A stretch of 22,730 nucleotides of DNA from Verrucomicrobiota bacterium (GTDB taxonomy: Bacteria; Verrucomicrobiota; Verrucomicrobiia; Limisphaerales; JADJPG01), in contig JADJPG010000106.1 in assembly GCA_016713365.1 (NCBI GenBank), forward strand, positions 1 to 22,730, written 5' to 3'. Shown here piece after piece: positions 1 through 10,700 of the stretch. How positions within the stretch are numbered: position 1 is the stretch's first letter; each line of letters opens with the position of its first letter. The position numbers were made by a program, and so were the translations under genes. The notes below the pieces were generated by a model, which saw only the letters and a list, made by a program, of their open reading frames with translations, was not told where the DNA came from and searched no databases.

Positions 1-585
1 GGAAACCATTCTGGCGCCAAAATCGTGGAACCAGTTTCCAAAGAAAACCCGTGGGATTAGTCCCCGGATAGGCGACCCGCACCTTGGGCTGACTCTAGGC
101 TGGACCACAGCAGATCGGCGACCGCCAAGCCGGGCCTTGATACGCTCGACCTTGATGTCGACTCGACTCGAGCCGTCAGCGGAATGGAGCGCTGCTGTGT
201 TCAGTGGCGGCCTGATCGACCCAGAAGATCGATAATCAACTGATCGCGACCCACACTCGAATTCCATCATCAGAGATATCGTGTGGAAAGATGTTCTCCG
301 AGAACAAGGCATCACCCGGCCGGTCCAGCGTGCCGAGAAAAGTTGGTGGCGATCGACGATCGGGCGAACCGGTAGTGGTAGGTAATTGTTCCAATCAAAT
401 CGATCGCCCAGTCCAGTCCGTCACTTTCGGATTCGTAAGGTCGATGTTGTCGAAGTAGGTGGCGGAAAACTTCGGTGGATAACTGAGCGTCCACATGTTT
501 CGAGACCTGCGCGTGCGCGGCGGTTTTAGCAGCCCCAGTGCGATCCCGCTAAGTCTGCCCAATAGTCGGATGAAAATGAATTCAT
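1..585 (-). CDS. Secreted PA14-domain protein, N-terminal part, frameshifted, runs off left edge
   Basis: Read on the minus strand, this stretch holds pieces of a PA14 domain, a beta-barrel carbohydrate-binding module usually found in exported proteins: ATYFDNIDLTNPKVT, FSARWTG, ISDDGIRVWV, DQLIID and GLAVADLLWSS, in the right order but in different frames. The start is taken as the ATG at 583-585, because it overlaps the TGA of the upstream gene as ATGA. As written that frame stops after about 19 codons. Restoring one A to the AA run after ATG gives MKFIFIRLLGRLSGIALGLL, a normal signal peptide, followed in another frame by an AHAQ-like cleavage site. The 3' end is outside the window, so the full domain content is unknown. 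Its position suggests it is the last visible gene of the kinase operon. The PA14 call is fairly firm; ligand and role are not. Confidence 0.6.
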
Positions 586-2371
586 GGTGCGAAGTCGGAA
601 GGTCGTTGATTCAGCGCCGCCACCTTGGATACGCGGACGAGCCGGAACCTCCCCGAGATTTGAACGGAACGACGATGGAGGCCGCTGATGGTTTCACTGT
701 ATTGACCGCCCACCTCGGTTTCACCCCAGCCGGGCGGATTCATCGACAACGGATCAGTGGACGAGAATTGCAGCGAAAGGTTCCGTGAGACGGTAAACGA
801 TTCCCTCCCCTCGGCGACGACTTGCTCGAAGCGTTCATCGCGATTGTCGTGATCCGGGTGGAACACATGCTTGAACGGATTCCGAGCGTGATTGTAGTCC
901 GTCACCGCCGCACCACTGAGCGACCCAGTCCCAAACGCGCCGCCCTCCAGTGCCAGCGGTTGAGTGAATCCGAAGGCGGTGGAACTGATCCGACGACCCG
1001 AGATCTCGCCAGCGCCTGTGAACGTTCGCACCAAGGATTGATCCGTCACCAAAACCACCCGCGCCGCCTCGTCCTGAACCCTGCCTCCGGGTCCGTCCGG
1101 ATCGGGCAGATACGTCGCCGGCTTTCGCACGAGATAGACCTGTTGCAGCAATCAGGACGCACCCGGGCGTCCACATGCACTTAATCAGGCGGAACGAAAA
1201 CTCGCCGCCGGCGCGGCTGATCCGGCGTGGATGGACAGGCTGGCTGCGAAACACTCTTGACGACGTCGCCTCGCCCACCCAGAGCCCGGCCAGTGGGACC
1301 GGTGCCGCGGCACGAAACCCACTTCCAGCCGCCGCGTGAGCGTCGCATTCCCTCGGCCCCGAGTGGAACGAGCCACCGTGAACCGAAATCATCCGTCACC
1401 TCCAGCACCCCGAAACCGGCTGCCCGCTAGAGGAGTAACTCCCGATGGTCGACGCATTCCGAGACGCACCAGTTGCTCGCCATTCGCCGGAATTGCCGTG
1501 AAACCCAGGCGTGGCCGGAAACGGTTCCCGGCCAATCTGAATCGTCGAGTAGGACGCCTTCCAGTATTCGAGCGGACCGGGCAAGCGAGCGCCGGTTCGC
1601 CCGGCGGCGGATTGGCGGAAGGCGGCACGCGCAGGAAATAGCTTCGCGCAGCGCCGCTGGCGTTCCGAAGGTTTGAGGACGTTTCGTTGAAGCCATTTCG
1701 AAACTCAATTCCCACGCGCGATCCGGAATCGACTTCGAACGTCGACGTGCGGCGCGTTGGCGCCGTGCAGCGCACCCAATACGCGCGCCCAGACTCCGGT
1801 CGCGTGGTGGCCAAACTTCCGACCAACTGCCATGAGCCGGCAGTTCCCAAGGTGTAAACCGGTTGTCCCACCAGTCCAGATTCACCGGTGAAGAGCGTCT
1901 GAAACGTCGGCGCGTTCGTTCCCACCCGAAAGCCCACGAGGTTCGCACCCCTGGTCGCCAAGTCAGCGGGCGCAGCGACGGACGCCCCGTGATCGTCCAG
2001 CTGATCGGCGCCGAGCCGTCCGCAACTTTGATGAGATATCCGCGCGCATCCCGAAGGAGAAAAAGATTGCGAACGCCGCCCTGCGGACTCGCCGGAGGAA
2101 ACCACGTAAGCCAGTTCGGCAATCCGGGAATCAGCGTGCTCGGATCCTGCACGAACTGCGGCGAATCCACCGTGGGATTGAAATCCCACACGCTCTCGAC
2201 CGGCAACCCGGCGAACAGCGAGTCGCAGTCAGCGGGCTCCGGCAGCACGTTCAAGAAGACGGCATTCCAGCCGGCACGCAGCGTGATGGTTTGTTGCGTC
2301 CATTGAGCATGAATGGTGAGCGGTGCGATCATGAAGATCGCAGCCACGAGGAGACGAAGGGGAAATTTCAT
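582..2371 (-). CDS. Secreted hypothetical protein, about 590 residues, frameshifted
   Basis: The N-terminus is a clear signal peptide (MKFPLRLLVAAIFMIAPLTI, then HAQ) followed by QTITLRAGWNAVFLNVLPEP and GLPVESVWDFN. I recognise this opening only as a type seen in secreted Verrucomicrobiota proteins with no assigned function. Coding then continues in other minus frames: NLVGFRVGTNAPTFQTLFTG near 1900-1960, YFLRVPPSANPPPGEPALAC near 1600, a stretch rich in LAGLWVGEA near 1270, and a C-terminus containing TISGLHRRSVQISGRFRLVR. At least four frame changes are needed, near 1985, 1580, 1390-1340 and 1190-1150. The stop is the TGA at 582-584, shared as ATGA with the next gene. It starts 22 bases after the previous gene ends, so it is probably cotranscribed. 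No catalytic motif was seen; a surface or structural role is a guess. Confidence 0.65.
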
Positions 2372-2393
2372 AGGCGTTCAGCGAAGGGCCGCA

Positions 2394-3251
2394 TCAATCC
2401 ACGACCTCGAGCAGGTAAAAGAACTGCGCACCCTCCGCGACGTTCGAATCCACGAACTCATTGATGGGCGGCGTGGCGGCGATGCCGGTCTGGATGACTT
2501 GATACGCGGCAGGGTTGGTTGAAAGCGTCGCCGCACGGCGCAGCCGATACTGGCGATTCGCTTCGCTGGACCATCGCAACTGGACCCCGCCGAGGATCGG
2601 AATGATCTCCACGAACTCGAATCTCGACGCCCGATCATTTGGGTTCGTGCCCGCGCGATACTCGCGCAAGTTGCTCAACCCATCGCCATCCGGATCCGCC
2701 CCAGCGGTGGCGCCGAGCCCGCCGAAATACTGCTGCTCCCAGGCATCGCCCAAGCCATCGCCGTCGATGTCCGCGGGAAGCACTCCGAGCGACAAATCGA
2801 TTCGCTCCGGCCGCCCCCGGCCGACCGGTGTGAGTGCAAATTGATCCGAAACCCCGATCAGGCTCAGCGGCTGTCCATCCAGCGAGACGGTCGCTCTGCG
2901 ATACGACGTTGCAGGCGCGGTGAGAAAGACTGTGTTTGAACTTCCAGTGACACCTGCCTCCGGCGTCTCGCAAGCCACTCGGAGGGCGTAGCTGAACTGG
3001 TCGTTGATGTTCGTCAGGGGCGTCGCAATGATCCAAGACGTTCCACCGATCACGCGTTCGATTCGCCAATTGAGCGTGCCCGTCGTCACGCGCACCGCCA
3101 CGCCGCCCGAGTCCGTCAACACCTTGCCGTACCACACCAAGTCCGGCTCCGGGATGCCCGCCACCACCGGAAGCAACGTTCCGTCACCCGCCAGAATCGC
3201 CCCGGCCAGAGCGGTCATCAGCGCCCGCCGCGTCTTCAGTCTTGAGTTCAT
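2394..3251 (-). CDS. Secreted protein with a thrombospondin-3-like calcium repeat
   Basis: An intact frame of about 285 residues. I chose the ATG at 3249-3251 because AGGAGG lies just upstream (close, two bases from ATG); a GTG 24 bases further out is possible but has no such site. The N-terminus (NSRLKTRR, then an alanine/leucine stretch) is a signal peptide with some twin-arginine character. Around residues 165-205 there are two Asp-rich loops, DIDGDGLGDAWEQQYFGG and ADPDGDGLSNLREYRAGTNP, the pattern of calcium-binding thrombospondin type 3/dockerin-like repeats common at the end of exported Planctomycetes-Verrucomicrobia proteins. After them comes a fibronectin-like strand region ending in FYLLEVVD. 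It lies 81 bases downstream of the kinase gene and 22 bases upstream of the next secreted protein. The cargo or partner is unknown. Confidence 0.75.
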   Translation of the reverse strand: MNSRLKTRRALMTALAGAILAGDGTLLPVVAGIPEPDLVWYGKVLTDSGGVAVRVTTGTLNWRIERVIGGTSWIIATPLTNINDQFSYALRVACETPEAGVTGSSNTVFLTAPATSYRRATVSLDGQPLSLIGVSDQFALTPVGRGRPERIDLSLGVLPADIDGDGLGDAWEQQYFGGLGATAGADPDGDGLSNLREYRAGTNPNDRASRFEFVEIIPILGGVQLRWSSEANRQYRLRRAATLSTNPAAYQVIQTGIAATPPINEFVDSNVAEGAQFFYLLEVVD

Positions 3252-3283
3252 TTCCTCCTGAGTTCGCGAGGACACGAAGAATC

Positions 3284-3300
3284 TTTCACGGAAAGTGAAA
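3284..3300. other. Small inverted repeat between kinase and secreted-protein genes
   Basis: TTTCAC (3284-3289) and GTGAAA (3295-3300) form a perfect 6-bp inverted repeat with a 5-base spacer. It sits in the 81-base gap between the kinase stop and the start of the secreted Ca-repeat gene. It could be an operator, a weak attenuator or chance. There is no T-run after it on the minus strand, so I do not call it a terminator. Confidence 0.25.
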
Positions 3301-3332
3301 CTTTCTTCGACCGCCTCCCGCCACCGGACAAC

Positions 3333-6300
3333 TCAGCGCCGCGCGGAACTTCCCATCGCCTCGGGCCAGGCCATCTTCAACTGCTGAAACTGGGCCTTCA
3401 ACACGGCGAGATCCCAAACCTGAAGCCGACGTCCATCCACACTGACCGCCAGCAAGCGTCCCTCCGCGCCGACCGCCAGCGGAACCACTCCGTAGGGAAG
3501 GAGAAGTCGGGGCTCAATCGTCACCGAATCATACAAACCAGCGGAGTGCCAGTCACTCTGCAGCCAAATGGCGTCGTCACCACCGGAAGGCATCGCACGC
3601 ATAAAGCCTCAGCGTCCGCCTTCGCTCCCAGTTGGCAGTATTCCAGAACTCCCACCCAGTGCGCCCGCTCAGCACTCCCAACGTTTTCCGATCCAGGCGT
3701 GAGACCAAATGCGCTCAAGTTCACCCCATGCGAGACTTTGGTGACGAACTCCAATGATGGCATCGCGTAAACGTAGACGGACGTGGAGAATGGACGGTTG
3801 ATCGACAGCCAGCGTCCATCCGGAGACACCTCACACATGCCAGCCGCCGTCGACTTCCATGCCGCCGGACCATGCTCAATTTCATCGCCGGACACAATCG
3901 CGGAGCCGCCAGCTGCCGTCATCACAACCGCGTTGGAATGCAGGCTGAGAAACGAGAATCCGGGCGCTTCATGCAATGTTCTGACCAGGGAGCACCGCTC
4001 GTGGCAGTTCGGGAGAAACCCGCCATCGATAGCCCGCCGCATCCCGCGCGTTGCTGCGGCTTCCGTACAACTCCCGGCCATCTGTCGTGAAAAAGAAATG
4101 AGCCTCGTATCCGTCCTTCAGAAGCGTCCCCGGCCCCGCCGTCTCCAAATCCCACACGCCCATTTGCTGCGACGCCGACGCCGCCAGCCAGCGTCCATCC
4201 GCGGAGAACGCCGCGTGCCGAAGCCGCACGCCCAACGACTCTGGAAACTCGCGCACGCCGGTCGGTTTATGGAATGCGAACAACTTCACGCCCGACTCCG
4301 TCGTCACCGCGAAGCCCGCGCCATCCGAACGCATCTGTGCCTGATACCCGCCTGCGGTGATGGTGAAGATCCGCCGGGACGTCCGCACCCCAGCATACGA
4401 TCTCGTTGTCCCGAACCGCTTTGAAAAGATGGTCCCCTGCCGGACCGAAAACGCCCGCGCCGCTCGCCCTTCTGCCGGCCAGACTCCCGCAACGCTCCCG
4501 TCGTGAAATCCATCAAATGAATCACACCGCCGTGATGCTCGTACCACCAGCTCCGCCATCCGGCTCCAGTCCAACCTGTGGGATCATCTCCGCGCTGAGC
4601 GTGGCCGACGCCCGCGCGCACTCCATTCGAAGAATCATGGATCCAGATCAGCCATCTGCCGTCGACGAACCGTCCGGCCGCAAACTGATCCCCGACGGCG
4701 AATAGCGCGCAATCGCGCCAGCCCGCACCGAGCCTCCTCAAACGGCGAACTTCCGCCCCAGTTCCCAATCCCACACCGTGACCCGCCGCTTCCGCGACCC
4801 GCCAGCAATTGCGATTGCCGGACGAAAACGCCAGGCCGACCACGCAATGCCCGCGTCAGCCGCAGGCGTTGTGACGCACATGCCAGATCTCCCACGCCCG
4901 CGAACCCGAGGCGTCGTGGTCACGTTTCACCGCGAGGCATTCCCGCCGTTGCTCCGGGTCGCGTCACCAAACGCCGCCAGGTTCGTGGTGGCGGGAAGTT
5001 CTGCGAGGAGCTCGAGGTTTCGCGCGGATCGAATCTCCACCGGACCATTCCGGCGGCACAGCGCAATGCGCTCGAACGCCGGATCCAGCCGCCGCAGAGT
5101 GAACTCGGCTTCGAAGGGCAGCTCGCGATCGAAAACCAGATCGGGCAGCGACAACGCGGCGATCACCTCGCGCCGCAACTCGTAGGAATTGGTAATCGCC
5201 GCCGCCCGCCCCAACGCATCCAGCGCCTTGGCGCGGTGACCCACCTCGCCGCTGCGGACCGTCGCGCGGGCCTGCTCCAGGAGCGCGGTGTAAAGTTGCT
5301 GTTCCCTCGCGCGCTCGGCCGTCTCGGCACGATGACGCAATTCAGATTCCTTCGCGCGGGTTTCCGCTTCCAGACGCGCCCGGTCGTTGGCGGCGTGCGC
5401 GATGCTTCGCGCGTAGTTTGCCTCGCGTCTTGCCAGCCATGTCAACACTCCGGCCACCGCCACCACCACCGCCGCGATCAGCGCGATCTGCTTCAACCGG
5501 GCGAGATGACGTTCGAGATTGCGAGCCCTCCGAAGACTCCGACCCGCGAGGAACAAACCGAGATCGGCCTGGATCTCCGCCGCAGCTGCATAGCGATTCG
5601 CAGGTTGCGGGGCGCACGCGCGCGTCATTACTTCATTCAGTTCGAGCAACGCCTCCGCCTCCGGCAATCGCATCAAGTCCGCAGGTAGCTGAGGGAATTC
5701 CATACGGTCCCGACCCGTCGCCAGTTCATAAAGCACCTTGCCCAACCCGTAGAGATCGGCCTGACGCGAGCCCGGTCCCTCCGGCGGAATGTAACCATCC
5801 GTCCCGACAAAACTCCGTGAATCGCCCGCATCAGTCACCAGGCCGATGTCCGCGAGCTTGGGATGTCCTCCGACGAAAATGACATTGGCCGGTTTGATGT
5901 CCCGGTGGACCAGACCGTGTCCATGCAACCGCGCCAGCGCGCCACCGATCCGATGCGCCAGTTGCGCCGACTCTTCCGGGGAGAGCCGGACTTTCGCGTT
6001 CAGTTCGGATCGCAAGTCCGCCCGGTTGATACGACCCTCCACCTCCACCGTCGCCGCGTCGTGTCGTTCGCCCGGGATCACCGCCGGATCCGCCAGCTCC
6101 ATCACATAGTAAAAGCACCCAGCTGCGTCATTGCGCCCCACGTGCAGCACCTGCACCAGTCCATCGTGCGTCCGGGAAATGGGTTCGTACTTGAGAATGC
6201 CCTGAAACTCGCGCTCGTACGGACGGTCCTCCTTGAAACGCGCCCGATAGACAATCTTGACGGCCCGATACGTACCCAGAGCGCTCCGCGCCAGCCAGAC

Positions 6301-6480
6301 ATCGCCATAGGCGCCGACACCAATCCGCCGGAGCATCTGGTGATCAGAAATCGCCGGAGGCGCCGCGAGCGCGATCTCGCCATCCAGCTCGCGACGCAAC
6401 GTTTCCCGCAACCGTTCGCCTGATCGCGAATCCGCACCGCCAGCCGGCGGTTTCGGAACGGATTCGTTTGGACGGTCCAT
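3333..6480 (-). CDS. Transmembrane Ser/Thr protein kinase with C-terminal WD40 propeller, frameshifted in the propeller
   Basis: A Hanks-type kinase of about 1,050 residues. The first 515 residues are intact in one frame: glycine loop GVGAYGDVW (about 54-62), lysine in YRAVKIV (about 75), catalytic loop LVHRDIKPANV (Asp about 194), DIG in place of DFG (about 211), GTDGYIPPEG activation segment, and helix-F region ADLYGLGKVLYELATGRD. One membrane helix (IALIAAVVVAVAGVLTWLA, about 331-350) and a charged coiled segment follow. Below 4930 the frame breaks several times (near 4930, 4850-4740, 4500, 4010 and 3590). The pieces still read as WD40 blades: RVTVWDWELG, FSADGRWLAASASQQMGVWD, VSPDGRWLSIN, and RRLQVWDLAVLK at the end. 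I chose the ATG at 6478-6480 over an upstream in-frame TTG; no clear ribosome site precedes either. The kinase should be cytoplasmic with the propeller across the membrane. The gene follows the ECF sigma gene by 73 bases, a pairing typical of this phylum. Substrate unknown. Confidence 0.88.
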
Positions 6481-6553
6481 AGCTGAATTGATCAAGACTG
6501 AGTTCGCACTCCGGACAATGATCTTTCAATGATTCGCGCGCACAAAACGGAAT

Positions 6554-7241
6554 TCACGTCGACGCGTCCCGGCCTCCGAGTTCCCGCTCGATCGCCTTTA
6601 CCGTCTGGCGCACGGCGTGGCTCATGCGGTGTTTTACTAAATAGACCTGCGCCGCGTTCATCCCCAGCATTCGCGCCACCTCGGACGCGCCCAGATCCTG
6701 AAGCACACAATAATCGAAGACCTGGTAGTGCTTGGGATTCGCAGTCTGGCGCAACCGGGCCAGCGCCGCCTGAAGTAGATTGGCCCGCCATTCCGCGTCC
6801 CACTCCGCGTCCATCTCTGCATCGGGAGGAAGCGAGGCCGCCGGCACTTCCTCCACGGCCACCTTGTTCCGCTCCACCACCCCCTCCGAGTCGGGCAACG
6901 TCCGGTAAGCCCGACGCAAATGGTCATGGATTCGACGACGCGTGATCAGCAAGAGCCATTGCTTGAACGAACCCCGCGCCGGATCGTACCGAAACTCGGG
7001 CATCTTGCGCGCCACGGCAATCACGGTCTCCTGCACGACATCCTGGGCCTCGTCGTCGTTGAGACCGCTCTTCCGCGCCCACATTGTAGAGGAGCCGCCA
7101 GTAGTTGTTGAAGAACGTGTGCCAGCTGTCCGTGTCATCCAGATTCCGAAGCCGGCTGAGCAGGGAATGGCGCGTCGGCAAGCTGTCGAAATGAACAGCT
7201 TCTACGTGATCGCGTTTCAGTTGCTCGTTGGTTGGGCTCAA
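6554..7241 (-). CDS. ECF-type RNA polymerase sigma-70 factor, one frameshift
   Basis: Region 2 reads DEAQDVVQETVIAVARKMPE and ARGSFKQWLLLITRRRIHDH, and region 4 reads DLGASEVARMLGMNAAQVYL followed by VKHRMSHAVRQTVKAIEREL (helix-turn-helix). This is a standard two-domain extracytoplasmic-function sigma factor. The N-terminal part (LLSRLRNLDDTDSWHTFFNN, then YWRLLYNV) is in another frame. Removing one base from the CCC run at 7078-7080 (GGG on the coding strand) joins the two as LLYNVARKSGLNDDE. The start is uncertain. The TTG at 7239-7241 is preceded by GGAGG three bases away and fits; no better in-frame ATG exists. Length is then about 228 residues, slightly long for the family. It heads the minus-strand operon with the Ser/Thr kinase, which may act on or through it, as proposed for kinase-linked ECF groups. 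No anti-sigma gene is visible. Confidence 0.85.
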
Positions 7242-7336
7242 CGACCTCCACTTTACATCAGAATCAGCGGTCGGAAGAAGGAATAAGCTGAACGAAGAGG
7301 CGTATCCGCGACCGAGCACGGCATTTCAAGTTCTTG

Positions 7337-7507
7337 ATGATGGACAAACCAACAGCCATGCAGGAATCAGCCACTGGATGCCTGCTAATCATCGAAACCA
7401 GTCAAATGATTCATTCAAGCAAGCGACCGAACCCACCGAACTCAAAGGCAGCGCTGGAAGACTTGACCAACTCCGCCCGCGACAAATCACATGAAGACGA
7501 CGCCTGA
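7337..7507 (+). CDS. Small hypothetical ORF, 56 residues
   Basis: Starts ATGATGGACAAACC and encodes a peptide beginning MMDKPTAMQESATG and ending NSARDKSHEDDA. Composition is ordinary for a soluble protein, with many charged and few repeated residues. It is divergent from the sigma gene and overlaps the next small ORF. No ribosome site is obvious. It may be the first half of one approximately 106-residue protein if an indel near 7495 joins it to the next frame. Family not recognised. Confidence 0.35.
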   Translation: MMDKPTAMQESATGCLLIIETSQMIHSSKRPNPPNSKAALEDLTNSARDKSHEDDA

Positions 7508-7655
7508 GATTCCCGCCGAAAAAACCGGAACGCCTGTCACGAGCCGCTTCCCCCGCGCGGCATGGTTCGATGCGCCGATGCGCGCCCTGCTCAACAACGA
7601 CGCGTTCCGCAATGCGTGCGCGCGCTCCGCGAAACGCCGCAGCGCGTCTCGTTAA
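7491..7655 (+). CDS. Small hypothetical ORF, 54 residues
   Basis: ATG at 7491, TAA at 7653-7655. The peptide starts MKTTPEIPAEKTG, contains AAWFDAPMRALLNND and ends in a basic tail (ARSAKRRSASR). Third codon positions are rich in G/C, as in the surrounding genes, which favours real coding. A strong hairpin follows 24 bases after the stop, and the large gene beyond it is convergent, so a plus-strand transcript ending here makes sense. It may be the C-terminal half of the preceding ORF. Function unknown. Confidence 0.38.
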   Translation: MKTTPEIPAEKTGTPVTSRFPRAAWFDAPMRALLNNDAFRNACARSAKRRSASR

Positions 7656-7678
7656 CCAATCGACTGCTTTACTGCGCT

Positions 7679-7710
7679 AGCGACTGGCGACCAAGCCAGT
7701 CGCTTGTTCA
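7679..7710 (+). terminator. Hairpin between convergent genes, probable terminator
   Basis: AGCGACTGGC (7679-7688) and GCCAGTCGCT (7695-7704) are perfectly complementary 10-bp arms around a 6-base loop. On the plus strand TGTTCATTTT follows, a modest U-rich tail. On the minus strand the downstream side is not U-rich, so it should work best for the small plus-strand ORFs. It lies in the gap between their end (7655) and the end of the convergent CotH gene (7759). Confidence 0.6.
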
Positions 7711-7758
7711 TTTTGGAGTGAGCGTCTGAAAGGATGGAATCGAAAGCAGTGCCCGCCC

Positions 7759-10700
7759 TCAGCGCTTCGCCGGGGGCTTCACCTCCGCAGCCTCGGCAGC
7801 TGAGGTATTGAGGAGCGCGCTCCATCCGTTGCGGTGATGGGATCTCGCGAGCAAACGCTGACCATTCCGGAGCGAAACCGGGTTCTGGTAGGGCTGGGCT
7901 TTTGGAGAAACAGCGCCGCCGGGCAATCGAGGATCTGACCCGTCGACTGTGTAATAGATTTTGCCCGTCCCACTGCGCAGCGCGATCGCGCCAGTGGTCT
8001 CTGCGATTGCCGGCGGAGCGATGAATTGCGAATCGATCCAGCTCAGACGTTTCTGGATCCATTGCTTCATCCACTTAATCTCTTCCTCGTAGGTGTCGCC
8101 GACGAAGTCGTTCGGGTTCACGCGCCGTCCCATGATCGGCCAGCGCCGGAAATTCCGCGCCTGCGCCTCGTTTAGTTGAGCGGCCATTTCATCCACCCGC
8201 GCCAGCACCCGTTGAGTGGCGAAAACACCTGCGCGAAGCTCGCCCCACCGATCAATCGCGCGCTGCTGGAACTCCGGATCTTCATTCAGCCGGCGGAACC
8301 AGCAGATCTCCGTGTCCCGCAGCACCGGAGTGTACCATCCCGTGGGATCCGAGCCGTCATAGTAGTCCGCGTTGCCAAAGGCGAGATTCCAATCCCACGC
8401 CGGACCCATCTTCAACTTGCCGCCGCGTTCCTTGTGGACGTAGGCGCTGTAGCGAAAGCCGTCGATGTTCTTCGACATCTCGATCAGCCAGTGCTGGTCG
8501 ATGAACGCCTCCGTGTCGAGAAACGCGGCGTAACCACGCTTGGGATCGCGGAAATCCGGTCCGTTCAGCGCCTGCTCGAACCGTCGCATGTAGTTCGCGA
8601 TCCAGTTCATCTGTTCCCGCGACATGTCTTCCGGATCCGGTTCGACGTAGGAAAAGTGATTCCCCTCGCCCGTCCGGAATCCCGGCTCGTAGTTGTCAGA
8701 ATGATCGCGTTTCAAGATGTATCCTCCCGAGATCGCCGGCTCGCTGGTGTCGGACGCGGTCAACTCCTGAAGATCCACGCGGCTCTTGCTACGCTTGATG
8801 CGTTCCACCAGCACATACACGCCGAAGTAATCACGCTGAGACAACTTGCCGCCAGTGCGGTCGACATACACCTCCACGAAACTGGTGCGCGGCGCGTAGC
8901 GGCCCATCGCATTGCTGAGCTCGTAGGCCAGCACATCGCGCATGAGTGTTTTGTCGGAGAACGGCGCGTACAACACCCAGTCTGATTCCTTCGGCATGCC
9001 AAGGAGGCCGGCCTTGGTCTTGTCGCCGTTCTCGTCCACCAGGCGAACCGTCAACGAACTCTTCGACTGATTCCGCGTGCTGTGCCCGCGCTCGTTCACG
9101 CTCGCGCGACCATCGAAGCTTGCCGCGCCCAACAGCGTCGTCCGGCCTTTCTTGTCCGCATCAATGAACCGAACCGAAACCGTCGAACGACGGCTGTCTG
9201 ACAGGGACTGGCCGAATGGTTGGAGAATCAAGAGCGGCAGATTGGAGCTGAACCCGGCGGCACTTTCGTCGAGGAACGTAAACGTTTCGGTAACCGTCGC
9301 GCTGGGTTGCGAATCCGGCGCATAAGTCTTCGCGCGAACAAGCGTATTGCCCGTCAGCGTAATCGGCTCGGAGTAGACCGCCGAGTTCAAGTTCGGCTCC
9401 GAACCGTCGAACGTGTAACGCACCACGCCCTGCGCGCTGGAAAATTCCAGTTTCTGCGGTGCAGTGAACACTCCGCCACGTTTGGAAAATACCGGCGGAG
9501 GCGAAAGCTTCACCAACCCGCCGCGATTTGCAGCCCTCGGCGTCGGCGCGGCAAAATATCGAGGTTCCTTGGACCGCACCGCGCTGTAACCGGCAATGAG
9601 CTCCGGCTCGATCTGGAACGAACCATCTCCCGCCGAATGATTCAGGCCGTGAATCGCCAGAACATTCCGGCCAGCGCGGACCGTCTTGAGGTGGGATGAC
9701 AGATCAAACTCATCCACCGCGATCGCACCGTTGCGATGAAACTCAACGCGCACATTGTCGACATCCACGGTTTGATCGCGGTCGCCCGCCCGCGCCGCGA
9801 GTTGGAGCCGCGGTTGATACGGCTGCACGCCTGGAATCAACACGTCGGTGGCCGCGTTGAAGGCCTGCTTCCGCGAACCGTTCACGTCCGAAATTAAATC
9901 CACCGAGACCAACGCGCCTTGGTCGGTGTGTTTCACCCGCACCTGGATGTGATGGAAAACCCGCTGTCCCAGCAGTCCGCTCGGCAAATCCCGCGTGTAA
10001 CGCTTCGTCCGATCCCAGTAGATCGTCAGCGCCTTTCCGCTGTCCTCAGGACTGTGCAACAGCTGAACCGCCAGCGTGCCAGGATACTTCGGATCCTTCT
10101 GGTCACGAAGCAGGGAAACATCAGCGCCCGCACCCGTCGCGCCGAACTGGGCCACCGGAATCAACAGCATCGAGAAACGCTCGGTGCCTTCACCACCCGC
10201 CCGCCAGCGAAAATCAAAGTCAGCGACGATGGAATCAAACGTCCAGGCGCCACTTGAGGAAACACGACGCCAGAACCTGATCCGCCTGCCGTCCATCCAG
10301 CAGCCGGAGGTACGCATTCGAATTATTGGTGTCGTGCCAGTAAGTCCGGGGCCGCGAATCCGTCTGCGCCAGGACGTAGCGGGCGCTCCTGCCTTCGAAC
10401 GTTTCTGACAACGTCAACGGCGCGCCGGAATCCCGCTTGTTGATCGCCGTCGAATTCCACTTCGGCTTTTCCGGGGCGTTCGTGCGTGCGACCTCCCATC
10501 CGTTGAGATAGGCCACGGCCGTCGTTCGCCCGCACCTTGAGCCGCAACGATTCGATCCCGGTTTCGTTCACGTCGAAAGGGATTCGGAGATAAGCGGACG
10601 AGGATTTGTTCACCATTGCCGATTGCAGATCGTATCCACCCGCGCTGTTTCCAAAACTCGCTGAACCCGACATCGACGGCCATTTCGAATCATCGAATTC

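Noticed and set aside
8176..8985. A 269-codon open frame on the plus strand
   Set aside because: It lies entirely antisense to the intact CotH-domain frame and has an Arg/Val/His-rich composition typical of a shadow frame in GC-rich DNA.
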